A stretch of DNA of 64,000 nt, from NCBI RefSeq assembly GCF_001644605.1, contig NZ_CP011388.1, positions 513,501 to 577,500 on the forward strand, in the 5' to 3' direction. The position numbers were made by a program, and so were the translations under genes. This document shows positions 36,658-45,771 of the stretch, in pieces. The stretch is from Paenibacillus swuensis. GTDB lineage: Bacteria > Bacillota > Bacilli > Paenibacillales > DY6. The first letter of the stretch is position 1. Every line of letters begins with the position of its first letter. The notes beneath the pieces were generated by a model. That model was given only the letters and a program-made list of their open reading frames with translations. It was not told the DNA's origin and made no database searches.

Positions 36658-38076
36658 ATGATTACACAGACGGATCAACCAAACGAACTCAAGCGGACTA
36701 TGACCAGCAGGCACATGTTCATGATCTCGCTGGGCGGCGTGATTGGGACAGGTTTCTTCCTCGGGTCGGGTTACACGATCCAACAGGCCGGGTCCATTGG
36801 GGCCATCCTATCCTACATGGTAGGCGGATTTATTATGTATCTTACGATGGCTTGTCTCGGAGAACTCTCCGTACACATGCCTGTCTCAGGGTCATTTCAA
36901 ACGTACACTTCCCGATACATCGGCCGAGCCACCGGCTTTACGGTAGGTTGGATTTACTGGCTTGGCTGGGCGGTAACCGTGGCGCTCGAATTATTAGCAT
37001 CAGGTCAGCTCATGCAACGCTGGTTCCCGACCGTGGACATCTGGGTATGGTGTTTGGTGTTTGGAGCTTTCCTGTTCATATTGAATGCATTATCCGCCAG
37101 ATCGTTTGGCGAAGCGGAATTCTGGTTCTCCAGTATCAAAGTAATTGCCATTCTATTGTTCATTATACTGGGTCTGGGTGTGATGTTTGGATTGGTTCCG
37201 ATGAACGGCGGCGCGGCAGCCCCGATGTTCTCAGCCTTTACGAATGAAAACAGTTGGTTGCCGAATGGTTGGACGGGGTTGATTTTGACCATGATTACGG
37301 TGAATTTCTCGTTCCAAGGGACAGAGCTGATCGGCATTGCGGCCGGTGAAAGTGAGGATCCGGAAAAAACCATTCCCAGAACGATCCGCATGGCGGTATG
37401 GCGCACTCTTATCTTCTTCTGTCTGGCCATCTTCGTCCTGGCGGCTTTGATTCCTTGGGAACAAGCAGGCGTGATTGAAAGCCCGTTCGTGATGGTGTTT
37501 GAATCGATCGGTATTCCTTATGCGGCGGATATTATGAATTTTGTGATTTTGACCGCGTTGTTGTCGGTGGGGAACTCGGGATTGTATGCGGCAACAAGAA
37601 TGTTGTGGTCACTCTCCAAAGAAAACAATTTGAACCCGGTGATGACACGCGTCAATCGTCGCGGGATTCCGGTGAACTCCTTGATGCTAACGATGGGTAT
37701 CGCGTTCTTGTCCCTGCTGTGCAGTGTGGTTGCGGCGGATACCGTCTTTGTATGGTTGATTTCCCTGGCGGGTCTAGGCGCTCAAGTCGGTTGGATTGCC
37801 ATTACGGCATCTCAATTGGCCTTCCGCAAAAAATACATCGCCAGCGGCGGCAAGCTCAAGGATCTGAAGTTCCGGACACCGTTGTATCCGTACCTTCCTT
37901 TGCTGGGTTTGACTCTGAACATTCTCGTTCTGGTCTCTCTCGCGTTCGACAAGGATCAACGCATCGCCCTGTATTGCGGCATTCCGTTCGCGGCGCTGTG
38001 CTATCTCTACTACTTCTTCTTCGTGAAAGGCAAAACCGCCAGAGCGAAAACCGTAGCCGAGAAGAATATGCTTTAG
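36658..38076 (+). CDS. rocE: amino acid permease (arginine/ornithine, RocE/RocC-like)
   Basis: A 472-residue APC-superfamily transporter with about 12 membrane helices. The opening matches the family: FMISLGGVIGTGFFLGSGYT, then TMACLGELSVHMPVSGSF, and FQGTELIGIAAGESEDPEKT mid-protein. Such permeases bring arginine or ornithine and related amino acids in with protons. Start at ATG 36658 because AAGGAG lies eight bases upstream; the frame extends to 36607 without a site. Own sigma-54 promoter and position beside rocR and arginase support an arginine/ornithine substrate and the roc name, but lysine or other basic substrates are possible. Confidence 0.85.
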   Translation: MITQTDQPNELKRTMTSRHMFMISLGGVIGTGFFLGSGYTIQQAGSIGAILSYMVGGFIMYLTMACLGELSVHMPVSGSFQTYTSRYIGRATGFTVGWIYWLGWAVTVALELLASGQLMQRWFPTVDIWVWCLVFGAFLFILNALSARSFGEAEFWFSSIKVIAILLFIILGLGVMFGLVPMNGGAAAPMFSAFTNENSWLPNGWTGLILTMITVNFSFQGTELIGIAAGESEDPEKTIPRTIRMAVWRTLIFFCLAIFVLAALIPWEQAGVIESPFVMVFESIGIPYAADIMNFVILTALLSVGNSGLYAATRMLWSLSKENNLNPVMTRVNRRGIPVNSLMLTMGIAFLSLLCSVVAADTVFVWLISLAGLGAQVGWIAITASQLAFRKKYIASGGKLKDLKFRTPLYPYLPLLGLTLNILVLVSLAFDKDQRIALYCGIPFAALCYLYYFFFVKGKTARAKTVAEKNML

Positions 38077-38094
38077 GTCAAAATAAAGCTAAAG

Positions 38095-38123
38095 CCCAAA
38101 CCTTTTACGGGTTTGGGTTTTTT
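38095..38123 (+). terminator. permease terminator
   Basis: CCCAAACC-ttttac-GGGTTTGGG followed by TTTTTTAG, 19 bases after the permease stop. Confidence 0.9.
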
Positions 38124-38169
38124 AGTGCTGAGACTCTGATTAGTTTTAATAAGATGGCTAGTTTGTGCG

Positions 38170-38354
38170 CTAACGAACTCAGGAAACGCTATTCGACCGA
38201 TTTAAGCAGTTTGGCGAATCTAACGAATCGGAGACACCTTATTTGCATAATAATGATGGTTTTAAGCCCATTTGCCACGAATAGCGTTGTTCCAGTTCGT
38301 TAGATTTGTAATCTAACTTATTTCACCCAAATAACGTCACCTGAGTTCGTTAGC
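38170..38354. repeat. palindromic CTAACGAAT repeat family, copy 1
   Basis: CTAACGAACTCAGG at 38170 pairs with CCTGAGTTCGTTAG at the end (about 38340-38354), and an inner pair CTAACGAATCGG/CAGTTCGTTAG lies inside. Related segments are at 56359-56546 and 63279-63465. Space between convergent permease and arginase; no gene. Confidence 0.6.
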
Positions 38355-38378
38355 CGGCTGCACCGCAACCCACAACAA

Positions 38379-38402
38379 AGCCCGCCTCAACGAGGCGGGC
38401 TT
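38379..38402 (-). terminator. arginase terminator
   Basis: AAGCCCGCCTC-aa-CGAGGCGGGCTT stem, followed on the minus strand by TTTGTTG. It lies directly after the arginase stop. Confidence 0.85.
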
Positions 38403-38408
38403 CAATCA

Positions 38409-39314
38409 TTACAATATACGCTGTCCCAACAAGGACGCGATCAGTTCAACAGCCAGCCGGGCTGTTTTGTTGCCGGAATCCAGGGATGGATTCACTTCAA
38501 CAAACTCCGCGGATGTGATCTTTTTCGACTCGCACATCAGCTCCAGTGCAAAATGCGCCTCCCGGTAACTCACGCCCCCCGGGATCTTCGTGCCGGTGCC
38601 CGGCGCTTCCAGCGGATCCAGGCTGTCGATGTCGAAGCTCAGGTGCACGCCGTCCGTGCCGTTCGTCACGATCGCCAGCGCTTCGTCCATCACCGCGGAC
38701 ATGCCTTTGCGGTCGATGTCGTGCATCGTGAAGCATTTGATCCCGGAGCTGCGGATGAAATCCCGCTCCCCTTGATCCAATTGCCGCGTGCCGATCAGCA
38801 CAATGTTCTCCGGCTTCAGGTTCGGTCCCGCTCCCTTAATCTGCGTCAGCAAGGACGGCCCGCGCCCCATAGCGACACCCAGCGACATCCCGTGGATGTT
38901 ACCGGACGGGCTGGTCTCTTCGGTGTTCAGATCCGCATGCGCGTCAAACCAGATGACGCCCAGGTTCTTATACTTTTGCACCAAACCGCCCAGTGTACCG
39001 ATGGCAATACTGTGATCGCCGCCCAACACGAGCGGGAACGCGCCTTGATTCACTACACCCGCAACTTCAGCCGCCAGGTTCGTGTTTAACTCTATAATTT
39101 CATTTAAGTATTTCAAATTAGGATGCGTTTCCCCCGACTCGCTCGGTACAGGCAAGGTCACTTCCTTATCAATATGGAAACCCAACTCTTTCAATTGGCG
39201 GTTCAAACCTGCTAGACGGATGGCCTCCGGCCCGAATTCAGTACCTCTGCGGCCTGCTCCGTATCCGAAAGGAACGCTAAGTATGGATAGTGCCTTCGTT
39301 TCAGTGCTCATCAT
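38409..39314 (-). CDS. rocF: arginase
   Basis: A 301-residue manganese arginase hydrolysing arginine to ornithine and urea. The metal ligands are in LVLGGDHSIAIGT, VIWFDAHADLNTEETS and LSFDIDSLDP; GNIHGMSLGVAMG and the catalytic loop are also present. Length is exactly that of Bacillus arginase (about 297). It starts with ATG-ATG after AAGGAGAGGGA. A near-consensus sigma-54 promoter lies 40-58 bases upstream. It supplies ornithine to RocD. rpoN lies directly upstream on the same strand, though the gap holds the arginase's own promoter. Confidence 0.95.
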   Translation of the reverse strand: MMSTETKALSILSVPFGYGAGRRGTEFGPEAIRLAGLNRQLKELGFHIDKEVTLPVPSESGETHPNLKYLNEIIELNTNLAAEVAGVVNQGAFPLVLGGDHSIAIGTLGGLVQKYKNLGVIWFDAHADLNTEETSPSGNIHGMSLGVAMGRGPSLLTQIKGAGPNLKPENIVLIGTRQLDQGERDFIRSSGIKCFTMHDIDRKGMSAVMDEALAIVTNGTDGVHLSFDIDSLDPLEAPGTGTKIPGGVSYREAHFALELMCESKKITSAEFVEVNPSLDSGNKTARLAVELIASLLGQRIL

Positions 39315-39353
39315 AATTCTCCCTCTCCTTATCGGATCTCTCTACCTATTCTA

Positions 39354-39372
39354 CAAGCAATAACTGTGCCAA
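39354..39372 (-). promoter_or_regulatory. sigma-54 promoter of arginase
   Basis: Minus strand TTGGCACAGTTATTGCTTG, an almost perfect TTGGCAC-N5-TTGC match, GG and GC ten bases apart. Confidence 0.92.
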
Positions 39373-39438
39373 CTGCCTTCTCTACTCCCAAAATGGGTCA
39401 TGTCTGCGCTCAATCTATACCTTTGCGTCCGTCATAAT

Positions 39439-40758
39439 CTACATTGTTTTGCGCAATACTGATGACAAAATATGCATCTCTTCCCTATACTTCGTTACCG
39501 TCCTTCGCGAAAGTTGAATCCCGTCCCGGTCCAAAACATCCACAATTTTCTGATCCGAAAAAGGTTTGATTTTATTCTCGGTATCGATCAATTGGCGAAT
39601 CTTGGCCTTCACGGTCACACTGGATGCCGCTTCTCCGCCCGAGGTCTGCAAGCCGGAAGAGAAGAAGAACTTCAGCGGCACCACGCCCCGCGGGGTTTCA
39701 ACAAATTTATTCATGACCGCGCGGCTCACCGTGGATTCGTGAAGTCCGAGCTGTTCGGCGATTTGCTTCAGTTTCAAGGGCTTCAACCCTTCGACGCCCC
39801 CTGTCACGAAACCTTCTTGCTCCTGCATAATCGCTTGGATGACACGGTACAACGTTTCCTCCCGATGCTCCATGCTCCGCAACACCACCGAGGCGGCACG
39901 CGTCATTTCTTTCAGATACGTAACAGTAGGTTGACATCGAATTTGTTCGGCCATGGATGCGTATTCGGTGTTAATGGTTACTTTTGGAAGCGAGCCCTTC
40001 AGCAAGAGTATGGTAATCTCCTCGCCTTGTACTTCAATCCTGGCGTCTGGCACCACATACACATTTCGTTGCGGCGTTAATGCCAATCCGGGACGCGGAT
40101 CGAGCTTACGAATCATGGCCACGGCTTCCTTCACTTGGTCCAAAGATATGCCTAGTTCAGCAGCTATCCGATCCAGTCGCCCCTGTGCCAACAAGGTTAG
40201 ATACCCGCATACGATCTCGCGAGCTCCCACCGGCACAACCGCCTTCCACTCCAGCTGAATCCGCAGGCATTCGCTTACATCCCTTGCCCCGACGCCGGCA
40301 GGCTCGAGTCTGTGCACTTGCCGCAGCGCTTCTTCGACCATCTCCGAATCCATGCTCAATGCCACGGCAACTTGCTCCGTCGTAACATCCAGATAACCCG
40401 AATCATCCAGATTCCCCGCCATATAGACGGCCGCCCGAAACACTTCCTGCGGTAAATGACTCATACGCAATTGGCTAACCAAGCTATCCTCCAGCGTATG
40501 TTCATAAGCGGGGATTCGGTGCATCACATCGGGCTTCACTTGGGTGGCCGACGGCGATTTCTTCCTATTTTGCTTCAAAAATATGGATCTATGTTTGGGT
40601 TCCTGGACGTTCAATAACGGGTTGTCATTAGCCTGCTCGTAAAGGTAGTCTGATAGTTCGCTGTTCGAAAGCTGCAGCATGTGAATGGATTGATGCATTT
40701 CAGGTGTGATGGATAGTTTGAGTCCTTGTTCCAGTTGTAATCCTGCGCCCGCTTGCAT
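39439..40758 (-). CDS. rpoN: RNA polymerase sigma-54 factor
   Basis: A 439-residue sigma-54 (SigL). Region I is Gln/Leu-rich (LQLEQGLKLSITPEMHQSIH, then MLQLSNSELSDYL), region II is short, and the C-terminal DNA-binding part shows an HTH (LKQIAEQLGLHESTVSRAVM) and the RpoN box LSRRTVTKYREEM. Start ATG 40758 with GGAGG seven bases upstream; the TTG at 40764 abuts the site. It has the unusual placement of lying inside its own arginine regulon, between arginase and the malic enzyme. Length slightly short of the 477 of E. coli, as for Bacillus SigL. Confidence 0.95.
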   Translation of the reverse strand: MQAGAGLQLEQGLKLSITPEMHQSIHMLQLSNSELSDYLYEQANDNPLLNVQEPKHRSIFLKQNRKKSPSATQVKPDVMHRIPAYEHTLEDSLVSQLRMSHLPQEVFRAAVYMAGNLDDSGYLDVTTEQVAVALSMDSEMVEEALRQVHRLEPAGVGARDVSECLRIQLEWKAVVPVGAREIVCGYLTLLAQGRLDRIAAELGISLDQVKEAVAMIRKLDPRPGLALTPQRNVYVVPDARIEVQGEEITILLLKGSLPKVTINTEYASMAEQIRCQPTVTYLKEMTRAASVVLRSMEHREETLYRVIQAIMQEQEGFVTGGVEGLKPLKLKQIAEQLGLHESTVSRAVMNKFVETPRGVVPLKFFFSSGLQTSGGEAASSVTVKAKIRQLIDTENKIKPFSDQKIVDVLDRDGIQLSRRTVTKYREEMHILSSVLRKTM

Positions 40759-40964
40759 GTTCAAACCTCCTCTGTATCAAAGGTGGGCTGTATAAAAATA
40801 CACTGCGGCTCATAATTATGTAACCGCTTTCATTTCTTAATTTGATTATACATTTCAGGCTTCCCTTTTGTCACTGGATGGATGTGGAATGTGCATGTTT
40901 CTATTGGCGCCTAAAAAATAAACTCCCAACGCCAAAGGCATCGGGAGCAACCATTTCGAACCAT

Positions 40965-42416
40965 TTAGTTCTGCGAGTTGAATTCTCTCGGTATTCTTCG
41001 TGCCACTTTGGTGCGGATTGCGGCTTCAATGACTTGTTTACGTATGGAACGAACGATATCCGTATTAAACACACTTGGGATGATGTAATGCTTGTTGAGC
41101 TCATCCGGTTTGATGATGGAGGCGATCGCTTCCGCGGCTGCCAGCTTCATCTCCTCGTTAATGTCCGAGGCACGGCAATCCAAAGCGCCGCGGAACATGC
41201 CCGGGAAGCATAGCACGTTGTTGATCTGGTTCGGATAGTCCGAGCGTCCTGTCGCGATGACGGCGGCAATATCCTCGATTTCTTCCGGCGAGATTTCAGG
41301 CGTCGGGTTTGCCATCGCGAATACGATCGGATCCTTAGCCATCGTGCGAATGTCGTCTCGGTTCAACAGGTTGCCTCGCGATAACCCGATGAACACATCC
41401 GCTCCGCGCAGCGCATCCCGCAGGTCACCGGACACCCGATCCGGGTTCGTATTGGCCGCGTACCATTGCTTCATCGGATTCGCATATTCGTCATTAGCGT
41501 TCAGGATCCCCTCAACATCCACACCCAACAGATTCTTCACACCCGCCGCCAGCAAAATCTTACTGCAAGCAATCCCCGCAGCCCCGATCCCGCAAACGAC
41601 AACTTTGAGGTCGTGAATGTCTTTGCCGACGATTTTCAGTGCATTGATTAACCCGGCGTAAAGGACAACGGCCGTACCATGCTGATCGTCGTGGAACACA
41701 GGGATGTCCAACTCTTGACGGAGGCGGGACTCAATCTCGAAGCATCGCGGCGACGAGATATCCTCAAGGTTAATGCCGCCGAAGGCAGGCGCTATATGTT
41801 TAATCGTTCGGATGATTTCTTCAGTATCTTGCGTGTCCAGGCAGATCGGGAAAGAGTCCACGTCCGCGAATTGTTTGAAGAGCATCGCTTTGCCTTCCAT
41901 GACCGGCATGGCCGGGTGAGGCCCGATATTACCGAGGCCCAGAACAGCGCTCCCGTCCGAGATAACGGCAACCATGTTCCGTTTCACGGTCAGCGTATGC
42001 GCTTTCTGCGGATCATCCTTGATCGCGAGACATACTCGCGCCACATCCGGCGTATACACGCGGGACAGATCGTCGCGGTTTTGGATTGGTGTTTTGGGCG
42101 TGATGGAGATTTTGCCCCCCAGATGCAGTAAGAAGGTACGGTCGGATACGTGAACGAGTTTCACATCCGGTGTACGTCCGAGCGCTTCCGTGATGCGGTC
42201 GATATCCGCTGTGTCCGACACATTCACTGTGAGATCCCGCACCGAGATGGATTTGTTCCCGCTGATAATATCAATGGCGACAATATCTCCGCCGTTCTCC
42301 GAAATTAAAGATGCCACCTGGCCGAACTTGGTCGACTCCGAATTAAACTCCAAACGCAGAATGACGCTCTTCCCGCTGTAGGACGATTGCGATTGGATAA
42401 GTGTTGTGGGGTTCAT
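40965..42416 (-). CDS. NAD-type malic enzyme with N-terminal ACT domain
   Basis: A 483-residue oxidative decarboxylase turning malate to pyruvate and CO2. An ACT-like regulatory domain (about 15-90, SVILRLEFNSESTKFGQVAS) precedes the malic core: YTPDVARVCLAI, VISDGSAVLGLGNIGPHPAM, the metal/substrate stretch VFHDDQHGTAVVLYAGLINA, and Rossmann VVCGIGAAGIACSKILL. Cofactor preference is inferred only. An ACT-domain form is common in Bacillota (YtsJ/MalS-like groups) but the sigma-54 promoter upstream ties this copy to amino-acid catabolism: carbon from arginine leaves the TCA cycle as pyruvate. ATG with GGGAGG. A sigma-54 promoter lies 41-60 bases before the start. Confidence 0.9.
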   Translation of the reverse strand: MNPTTLIQSQSSYSGKSVILRLEFNSESTKFGQVASLISENGGDIVAIDIISGNKSISVRDLTVNVSDTADIDRITEALGRTPDVKLVHVSDRTFLLHLGGKISITPKTPIQNRDDLSRVYTPDVARVCLAIKDDPQKAHTLTVKRNMVAVISDGSAVLGLGNIGPHPAMPVMEGKAMLFKQFADVDSFPICLDTQDTEEIIRTIKHIAPAFGGINLEDISSPRCFEIESRLRQELDIPVFHDDQHGTAVVLYAGLINALKIVGKDIHDLKVVVCGIGAAGIACSKILLAAGVKNLLGVDVEGILNANDEYANPMKQWYAANTNPDRVSGDLRDALRGADVFIGLSRGNLLNRDDIRTMAKDPIVFAMANPTPEISPEEIEDIAAVIATGRSDYPNQINNVLCFPGMFRGALDCRASDINEEMKLAAAEAIASIIKPDELNKHYIIPSVFNTDIVRSIRKQVIEAAIRTKVARRIPREFNSQN

Positions 42417-42456
42417 GGATTGGCCTCCCGAATTTTATTAAGGTACTGTCCTTAAC

Positions 42457-42476
42457 AAAGCAAGATCTGTGCCACC
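42457..42476 (-). promoter_or_regulatory. sigma-54 promoter of the malic enzyme
   Basis: Minus strand GGTGGCACAGATCTTGCTTT: GG and GC ten bases apart, TGGCAC-N5-TTGC. It lies close upstream of the malic enzyme. Confidence 0.88.
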
Positions 42477-42534
42477 TATTGAAGCTTTATTCCTTTTTGC
42501 CCAAAAGAAACCATTAGCACACTTCCCGTTCACT

Positions 42535-43587
42535 CTACTCTAAAGTAACCTTCGTGTTGTTAGGAACGATCTGTACCCACGTCTGCCCCGGCAGGAAACC
42601 CGCTTCCTTCCCGTCCTTATATGCGCGAATGGCTCCGTCCTTGTTCTCCCAGGTGACCTCTTGCGCCACGCCTCTGTAAATGAGGAGCCCTTTGCCCGGG
42701 CCGTAGATGTCGACGTCGCGACGTCCGACCTTGTCCGTGATGCGGTGGTCGGTGTAGGCGATCAGCAGGGATGTGGCCGTCAGTTGCTTCCCGGTTACGC
42801 GGTCCTCATGCGGCTTGCCTTCCATGAAACGCTTGTAATTGCCGCTGGCCGCATCGTACTCGTAAGCTACATCGTAGCCGGCAATGTAGGGAATGCCGAC
42901 TTTGGCGGCAGGAGCACCTACAGGCACGGCGTCCGCAGGCGCGAACGTTAGCTGCATCGGCACCCAGTCCTCCCGCTTTTTGCGGTCCGTGACCGCCTCG
43001 CGGATTTTGGGGACGCTGCTGTACAGGTTGTGCGGCGCTTTGCGGGATTTGTCCCGCCAGTAGTATTTGTCATCGCCGTACACTTGGTCGAAGTGATCCA
43101 GCTTGTGGCTCTTTAGGATGTTCATCGCCTCTTGGCTCCACCCCGCGTGAACCATGACGGCATCCAGTTCCTCTCCCAGCTGTACAAAATACGGCCGAAT
43201 ACTCCGCACAGGCCCAATCGTATCTACGGTCCGGCTCTGGTAGACGGCCAGGAAGCGCGTGATTTCGCCTTCGGCGAGCACCTCGTAGACGATGTCGGCT
43301 TGATCCAGGCCGCTTTGCGGGCGCGCCCGCGGGGAGTTCTCGACCATGAACATGAGCGGTCGGAGCTTTAACGCCGCGGGTAGACCCAGCCCCGTCAAGG
43401 GCGCGGCGAATTGCTCCGCGGGCGGCGTTGGTGTTGGCTCCGGCGTCGGCTCGGGCGTTGGTGCGGGTGTTTCGTTCTGCACCGCGGGCTCCTCCGCGAC
43501 GGGCGTGTTGCTGCAGCCTGCGGCTGTTATCATGAATGCGGCCGATAGGGCCAGTAGCATTTGGCGTTGGGAAGAGATGGTCTTCAT
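42535..43587 (-). CDS. yerB: DUF3048 lipoprotein (YerB-like)
   Basis: A 350-residue lipoprotein. Signal peptide with lipobox (FMITAAGCSN), then a Pro/Glu/Thr-rich spacer (TPAPTPEPTPEPTPTPP) and the DUF3048 domain, with MVENSPRARPQSGLDQADIV, RFLAVYQS, VGPVRSIRPYF-like IGPVRSIRPYFVQL and a final TWVQIVPNN. The function of YerB is unknown; the spacer suggests exposure outside the wall. It starts with ATG. It lies upstream of the malic enzyme on the same strand but a sigma-54 promoter separates them. Confidence 0.85.
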   Translation of the reverse strand: MKTISSQRQMLLALSAAFMITAAGCSNTPVAEEPAVQNETPAPTPEPTPEPTPTPPAEQFAAPLTGLGLPAALKLRPLMFMVENSPRARPQSGLDQADIVYEVLAEGEITRFLAVYQSRTVDTIGPVRSIRPYFVQLGEELDAVMVHAGWSQEAMNILKSHKLDHFDQVYGDDKYYWRDKSRKAPHNLYSSVPKIREAVTDRKKREDWVPMQLTFAPADAVPVGAPAAKVGIPYIAGYDVAYEYDAASGNYKRFMEGKPHEDRVTGKQLTATSLLIAYTDHRITDKVGRRDVDIYGPGKGLLIYRGVAQEVTWENKDGAIRAYKDGKEAGFLPGQTWVQIVPNNTKVTLE

Positions 43588-43768
43588 AGAAGTGGCACCT
43601 GCCTTTTCATGTTAGTAGTGATGTGGAGCCTTGTCCGATTCGGACGCTTAGGTTATATTCCACAAGCAGGCGGTGAGTCCTTTTTTGGGCGGGGAAAATG
43701 TGGGGGGAGCTGGTGACGAATCATTTCAAAATATGGTATGTTTTTGAAATCAAGATAGGGGGTTTAGG

Positions 43769-44218
43769 GTGAATCGTACTTATGTATTTGTTGCTTCGTT
43801 GGTTCTAGCGCTTGGTCACGTTGCGGTGAGCTATCAGATGTTGACTATTTCGTTACTGGAGCCGAGCATACTTCCCGTGGAAGCAGATAACGTATCCGCG
43901 GCGGGGTTGGGCTTAGTGGTCATCCCAATGTTGGTGCTTGGGTTGCATGTGATACTGCATCTTGTTATTTTTGCGATATGTCTCATGAGATATAGGAAGA
44001 AATCTTTTATGTTTACGATGCTGTTACCCTCGAGGGGTGTTGCATTTTTGAATGTGATTAGAGCGCTAGGAGCTGTTATTTTCTTAGTAATTGCAATATC
44101 ATTGCTGAGCAGTAACGTTTATCCGTTATGGATGATTCTTTACGGTTTAGTGGTGTACGTGGTTTATTGGGGCTGGGTGCTGCATATGGTATCGGATCGG
44201 TTGATTGAGCGAAGATAA
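43769..44218 (+). CDS. four-helix membrane protein, unknown
   Basis: A 149-residue protein with four hydrophobic segments (about 3-28, 48-70, 88-110 and 115-138) and no recognised family. GTG start after TAGGGGG. It is followed after 12 bases by a second membrane gene on the same strand, so they may form a small operon. Confidence 0.55.
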   Translation: MNRTYVFVASLVLALGHVAVSYQMLTISLLEPSILPVEADNVSAAGLGLVVIPMLVLGLHVILHLVIFAICLMRYRKKSFMFTMLLPSRGVAFLNVIRALGAVIFLVIAISLLSSNVYPLWMILYGLVVYVVYWGWVLHMVSDRLIERR

Positions 44219-44230
44219 AGGAGTGTTCTC

Positions 44231-44437
44231 ATGTTTCTTATAGGAATTTTACTAATTGTATTTGGAGTGTTGATGTTGATACGACCTAATCTCATCTGGC
44301 TCCTCACTGAAAGTTGGAAGTCCACGGAAATATCAGAACCCTCAAGTCTATATCTCATGTCCACCCGGTTTGGCGGAATCATGTGTATTCTTGTTGGAGC
44401 GGGAGCAATCGCAGCTTTCTTATGGAGTAAAAAATAG
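44231..44437 (+). CDS. DUF6199-type small membrane protein
   Basis: A 68-residue protein with two membrane helices (about 2-20 and 48-65). The loop LIRPNLIWLLTESWKS and EPSSLYLMSTRFGGI matches the DUF6199 pattern (P-x-x-xW-L-E-WK-x(n)-EPS-x-Y-x(n)-R-x-GI). Function unknown. AAGGAGTG ribosome site seven to ten bases before ATG. It overlaps nothing and ends before a non-coding space. Confidence 0.6.
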   Translation: MFLIGILLIVFGVLMLIRPNLIWLLTESWKSTEISEPSSLYLMSTRFGGIMCILVGAGAIAAFLWSKK

Positions 44438-44584
44438 CCAATACCATCAGCAAAACAAAAAACTCTATCGAGGCCACTCAGGATAGGCCACCGTGTTCTT
44501 GGCTCTGTTGGAATTAAAAGTTCGCCTGCGAGGCTGGATCCTGTTGCTTGGTCAACTGCCAAGTATTATTTGCGTTTCAGCGCC

Positions 44585-44821
44585 GATGCTGGGTTATCCC
44601 TAAGAAACAGGTGAAAATTATATTAGTTTTTCAAAAAAAAATTATATAATAACAATTTTTGTAATTATATAAATTTCAAAGAACGTTTGTTCCTGTAATG
44701 CACAAGGGAGTGAGGATAGCAGGTTGCCTAACTCACGAACATACATTAACCCTCATTTTGCAAATATCACTTCATTGCCCTCTTCAATCACACCACTGAG
44801 CGTTCGGGATAACCCAGCATT
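44585..44821. repeat. 237-base inverted-repeat (MITE-like) element
   Basis: GATGCTGGGTTATCCC at 44585-44600 is repeated inverted at 44806-44821 with 15 of 16 bases matching. The inside is AT-rich and non-coding. The right arm is preceded by CTGAGCGTTCGGGATAAC, close to the core of array B at 36 kb. No clear target duplication was found. The wider space 44438-44878 has no gene. Confidence 0.6.
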
Positions 44822-44878
44822 CCAGTACAAATAAGGATTACTAGTTATCACTCATACTCTATCTCCTTTCTATCATAT

Positions 44879-44907
44879 AAAAAGACCCAGCGACAGAGCC
44901 GCTGGGC
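44879..44907 (-). terminator. terminator of the Bax-inhibitor-1 gene
   Basis: On the minus strand CCCAGCG-gctctgt-CGCTGGG followed by TCTTTTTAT. Confidence 0.9.
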
Positions 44908-44924
44908 CACACTACGTATTTCAA

Positions 44925-45599
44925 CTAGTCGTCGCTGGACAAAATGCCGAAGAAACGCAAAATGTACAAGAACAAGTTAATGAAGTTCAGATACAAGCTC
45001 AGTACGGCAAAAGGAATTTCCTCTTCCGACAGTCCGTGTCTGTATTGGGAAATATCGTACAAGATGAAACCGCTGAAAATCATGATACCCAAGCCTGCGA
45101 TGCCCAAGCCCAACGGACCGGAGAAGCCGCCGACGAACAATCCGATAATGCTCAGACCGATCAGCGTAAGCAAGCCCACCATCAGCATTCCGCCCAACCA
45201 GCTGAAATCACGTTTGGAATTGTAAGCGTAAGCCGTCAATCCCGCGAAGATGATCCCTGTCAGCAAGAAGGAAGAGGTAATCAGTGACGATCCGCCTACG
45301 TTGGCATAATAAGATACCGATGGGAAAATCGTAATCCCGCTGATGAAAGAGAACGCATACACGAAACCGTAACCGATCGCGCGATTCCGACTGCGGCGAA
45401 GCATGAATGCGGAGAACAGCATAATCAGTTCAACCACAACCAGCGGCAATACCATCCAAGCCGGCACAAATTCCACGCCTACCCAAGTACCCGCGAACGA
45501 AACCAGAATAGAAATCGTAAACATGCGAAGCAGCTTGTGGAAAGAGGAATTATAACTGCTTTCCGCTTGTGACACTTTGGAGCCATATTCGTAATTCAA
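44925..45599 (-). CDS. Bax inhibitor-1/YccA family membrane protein
   Basis: A 224-residue protein with seven hydrophobic helices and the family sequence: IISGITIFPSV-like SFISGITIFPSVSYYAN, AGLTAYAYNSKRDFSWLG, and the C-terminal ILYDISQYRHG followed by ALSLYLNFINLFLYILRFFG. Family members such as YetJ act as pH-sensitive calcium leak channels via the conserved aspartates in the last helices. I set the start at TTG 45599, nine bases after GGTGG; the TTG at 45608 abuts the site. Confidence 0.9.
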   Translation of the reverse strand: MNYEYGSKVSQAESSYNSSFHKLLRMFTISILVSFAGTWVGVEFVPAWMVLPLVVVELIMLFSAFMLRRSRNRAIGYGFVYAFSFISGITIFPSVSYYANVGGSSLITSSFLLTGIIFAGLTAYAYNSKRDFSWLGGMLMVGLLTLIGLSIIGLFVGGFSGPLGLGIAGLGIMIFSGFILYDISQYRHGLSEEEIPFAVLSLYLNFINLFLYILRFFGILSSDD

Positions 45600-45771
45600 T
45601 GTGTTCAACCACCTTTATCTGAAATGAAGTGATACCCTCTTCGGGCTTTACAATACATTGTATCATAGGAGAAGGAAAACATGCCTTAACTTTTGTGAAT
45701 TTCGTATCATTTGCGAGAGTTTGAGAAAGGCTAGATATATATATTTTTCCCAAAATAAGGGAGGTTCAATC

